Positions 60,541 through 64,000 of a stretch of 64,000 bases of DNA are shown in pieces. The DNA comes from Campylorhamphus procurvoides. Lineage: Eukaryota > Chordata > Aves > Passeriformes > Dendrocolaptidae. Position numbers and translations under genes: made by a program. The notes below the pieces were generated by a model. That model had not been told where the DNA came from and made no database searches. It worked only from the letters and a program-made list of their open reading frames with translations. Each line of letters opens with the position of its first letter. Position 1 is the first letter of the stretch. The stretch covers positions 2,017,938 to 2,081,937 of the forward strand of contig WBMV01006647.1 of assembly GCA_013396655.1 (NCBI GenBank), given 5' to 3'.

Positions 60541-62184
60541 TGGTTTCTGAATAGGTGCTGTGTGAATGCCATGAACTGTGGAATTAATCCAAAGTTACTA
60601 ATGGTAGGGCGTGCTTCCTCTGGCACCCCTTGGTAGTACTGTAGAGGTATTTAGGTGTCCAAATCTCCATCATTTCAGTAACTGGACCTTCAGGACTAAT
60701 GATGTAGAATAAATTCATAATCACCTATAAGGATGTGCTCATGGGTATTTGTCAGATGATCTCAAGGTGTCCACTGTCTTGGAAAATCACATTTTATTAA
60801 GCAAAGGTAATTTTATTATGGTTCTCAAAGCTACAGAGTATATTCATTTTGGGATAAACTGGAGAAAGAAGTACTTTGAACTGGCTAATATGCCCCATGG
60901 TCTGGAGCAAAATTTTACAATGTGAGTTTGAAACAGATTGAATCAGATATTTTTCTATCTTTTTTTCTTACTTTCCATACTTTTTCTGAGCACTGACCAT
61001 AAACATTTTCTTTTTTTTTTTGGATGAGGAGTTTCTACTCCACTCATTGGAAATAAATTTGATCTTTCCCTGCGTGTGGGTGCAGCACATCTGAGTACAG
61101 TGGGATGGCAGGTGAGGAAGACCTTAATTTATGAAGTAACAAAATAATTTGGAAGTTTCTTTTGAAAGGGATGCTTATTTTCTTTTTTTTTCCCTTCAAA
61201 ATTGTCCTTTAAAAAGACTTCAAAAGGTGATGAGTTCTTTTCTGTTCTAATAACTTTTATGAGCCTCTTTTTATGAGAAAGAAACCTTGCAATTAGCATT
61301 AAGATTTACCATTTATGCCTTCGCTAAAGCATATCCAGTTAACTGCAAAGTGTCACTTGTCCTGAGCAGATGTCTGGGTATCACAAGCTGGTGTTGAGCT
61401 GTCCTTTCGCAGACTTGCATCAGTTCGTGGCATTTCACCTGGACCAGTGCATGGTCCAGCATTTTGGAAGAAAAATACTATAAGAGAATTTCTTTAGGAA
61501 GATGGAGATTAGAGCAACTCAAGGTCATGGCTTCCAGGTGTAGGACTTTGGGTTTTTCTTGTCCTGTTTATTGTTGCACTTGGGAGGCAGGTCTTCACAC
61601 TGATGTGTTTTATGTGGTTTTTAATACCTCCCAGTTCATGTACTAAAGCCACACCAAGCCACCTCGAATGCAAGGCAGCGATTTCCATCCGTGACACTTG
61701 GTATGCAAATATGCACATTACAGCTCACACATGGAGAACGTTTCCTGCAGCTGTTGAAGATGCACATTCAGACAGTCTTTAATAATGAAATCACTGTTGC
61801 GCTGCAGCAATGAACAATTCCCTTAGGGATGTTTTCTCCAGCAGGGACAGTGTGTGATGCAAACCCTTGAATTCTGAAAGGGTGAATGCTTTTGTTCTTT
61901 TTTAAATCTTCAGTCTTTATTCCCTTCTCGATCCTCTCAAATACTTTTTCCCTTCTTTTTCCTCCTGTGTCAACTGCTGCCTGGCAACTTTTCTCTGTGT
62001 GGTGGGACAGGGCAGGGCACCCGGCTGCCCTTGGCCTGGCTGCCAGCACCATTCCCTAGCAACCCAGGCGGGCACTCGTGATGCTCTCCAAAGGGCTGCA
62101 CACATCGCCAGCAACCTTCACACCTACTGCCCCTGATGTGTCAGGCAGTGGGGGACCCATCAATGTGGCCATCCCAACCTACAC
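60541..62184. other. gene-free sequence
   Basis: Poly-T runs near 61011-61020 and 61182-61191. A 94-codon minus frame at 61768-62052 and its neighbours have no domains. No repeat recognised. Confidence 0.55.
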
Positions 62185-62340
62185 ATCTACTTAAAGGCCA
62201 TGGCTGATATATAATAACAGCACAACCCAATTTTCAGTGATGCAATCAAGGTAGTTTCATAGCGACTAATGCCAGAATTACCTTTTGCTGATAATTAATA
62301 TTCCTGTGTTGTGTTATACCAGTGAGTACAAATGATTGGT
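62185..62340. promoter_or_regulatory. candidate conserved noncoding block
   Basis: Contains GTGATGCAATCAAGG, CATAGCGACTAATGCC and GCTGATAATTAATATTCC, a cluster of homeodomain and GATA-type cores with one retained CpG. Short and uncertain. Confidence 0.18.
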
Positions 62341-63028
62341 TCTACTTTGTTTAATTTATCTCAATAAGAGATTTCATAATATTCTATAGCTTGATGAATT
62401 AATTTATTTAACTTGTCATAGTTAATAACTCTGATTAGAAGGAAGAAGTTATGAAGTACCGTAGGTGAGAACAGATTTCTAGTAGAAGTTTTAACTTTGA
62501 ATTTACTTTCAACAAGTACTTCACTATAGCCTCCTATATAATTAATTCTGGTTTTTTTGGCTGTAGCAAGGCAAAGAGATTTCCTCAATTCCCTTCTGTC
62601 TCTCTTCTGTATCTGCTCTCTGTTCAACTCCCCAGCACTTCTGCTTTAGTTCTTTCAAATGGGACTGACTGGAGACATCAATAAATATTTGACAAACCAG
62701 TCTGGTTCCTGATCTCTGCATCTGCTACTAGTCCTGTGTCTCAGTGTTCAGCTACCATGAAGAAACCTAAACAAAGTCTTGTGCATGCAAACAACAGCAG
62801 GGAGGCTGGACATGCAGAAACTGCTTCCAGCTAAAATCACCATTCCCTTTTCTTCCCTCAAGCCTGAGGTTTAGGAAAAGCATGTTATACAGCAGGTGGT
62901 TGCTTACAGCATCTGAATTATAATACATGTATAGATACCAGCTTGGATTCCAATCACTTCAGCAAATGTTTTTAGGTTCATTCATAGAAGATATACATTA
63001 AAACTTTCATACAGTTCTTGGTGCAGCC
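62341..63028. other. gene-free sequence
   Basis: One 88-codon minus frame at 62361-62627 without a domain. Nothing else recognised. Confidence 0.55.
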
Positions 63029-63055
63029 TTTTTTTTTGTTTGTTTGTTTGTGTGT
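63029..63055 (+). repeat. T-run plus (TTTG)n short microsatellite
   Basis: A run of T followed by three to four TTTG units and TGTGTG. Simple low-complexity sequence. Confidence 0.88.
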
Positions 63056-64000
63056 GGAACATAGGTATGAGAGTGCCAGTTGCTTCTCTGTATTTTTACT
63101 GTGTTGTTGAGGTTGTCCCATGCCACCCTATAGAGATGTCCCAACCTTCCATCACTCCACAGCAAGTGACGTTTCACAGAAACGAAGATGATGTGAATGA
63201 TTTATCAAAGGTCAACTTTTATTTGTTCAACAGCCTGTATTTTAAAACCAGGCTTCTATGAGAATCATTACCTCATAGCATTATCTTCAAGCAAGCTACA
63301 CTTTCAGGCAGCAAGTAGACAAATGATTACTTACAGGTAATTGAGGTTTTAGTCATAGTTCTGGCTACATACTCCTTATTGACACTTTATGTCCTGTAAA
63401 CAAGGACCCCATTGACTTTTACTGCAAATATTATTTAAATATTTTAATGAGTTTATGTGCATATGCTGAAATATTGGCAATATTGAAAGCAAGATCAATC
63501 AATTCTTCAAAGCCACTCATAAATGTTAATGTTTAAAGTGGGCACTAAATGGCACCCTATCATTAAATTATTCAAGAAGAGTAGTGAGGACTGTTGTTAA
63601 ATAAGTATGGAATAAGAATGAAAATGAGCAAATTAGATGGTTGAAAAGTAGGATTTTAGCTGAGGTGCTTTCGTGGGGAGGCACGAAAGGGCAGCACACC
63701 AATTAACAGATAACATTTGGGGGAAAAGCATGACCATTTGTAACCTTGTAGACATTGAGACTTCTGAAGAAGATGCAAGTCAAGATGAAAGAAGACTGTT
63801 CTGTAAAGATAGTTCCATATCCTGAGAATTCTGGGACAGCATGCTCGCTGTGAACATGTGTCTCTTTATACCATGTGACAGTCCTGGCATGTGGGAAATG
63901 TCACAGATTTAAGCAGGAGTTCCTCAAAACTTGGAATTCCCTTGTTTTCCTTTGCACGTTTCCTCACTTGGCTCTACAATCTACATATTTACATATTTGA
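63056..64000. other. gene-free AT-rich sequence to the window end
   Basis: A 73-codon chance frame at 63040-63261 only. No gene, RNA or transposon recognised up to the last base. Confidence 0.55.

Overview
This window looks like nuclear DNA from a bird: AT-rich, CpG-poor intergenic or intronic sequence with no recognisable protein-coding gene. The main evidence is at least five truncated CR1 LINE copies that keep the CR1 3' end (GGTCCCTTCCAACCCAAA, then a TTCTATGAT-type tail, or the reverse complement). Interspersed repeat density is otherwise low, which fits birds better than turtles or crocodilians. A degraded tRNA-Ile-like fragment recalls the tRNA-Ile-derived SINEs of passerines, but it is too short to fix the lineage.

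Layout. 1-15.5 kb: unique AT-rich sequence with a (TG)n run, a TA/TCTA microsatellite, an 18-G homopolymer and two homeodomain-rich candidate regulatory blocks. 15.5-19.1 kb: a perfect 13-bp hairpin, a CR1 with a possible 10-bp target-site duplication (TSD), a homeodomain-rich block and a second CR1 of another subfamily. 19-27 kb: short tandem duplications, a CTCF-like site, a degenerate palindromic ancient-type repeat, paired octamer sites, a doubtful decayed CR1 and more candidate conserved blocks. 29.5-36 kb: two reverse-strand CR1 copies, one flanked by an 8-bp direct repeat, plus an unexplained 112-codon ORF and a pure-purine tract. 36-46 kb: polypyrimidine and TATC microsatellites, candidate conserved blocks and a CR1 with an internal segment in the opposite orientation. 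46-64 kb: mostly unique sequence with short palindromes, the tRNA-like relic, an ancient-type repeat fragment and three candidate regulatory blocks, of which 58.85-59.33 kb is the most persuasive.

The open reading frames are short (longest 176 codons), overlap one another on both strands, and mostly match nothing I recognise. Several run through CR1 DNA. I therefore annotate no confident CDS, rRNA, functional tRNA, CRISPR array or intact mobile element. The plausible biology is cis-regulation: several blocks combine POU octamers, TAAT homeodomain sites and CpGs kept in a CpG-poor background, as is common in gene deserts beside developmental genes. This was judged by eye, without alignment. 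I found no convincing new biological system.
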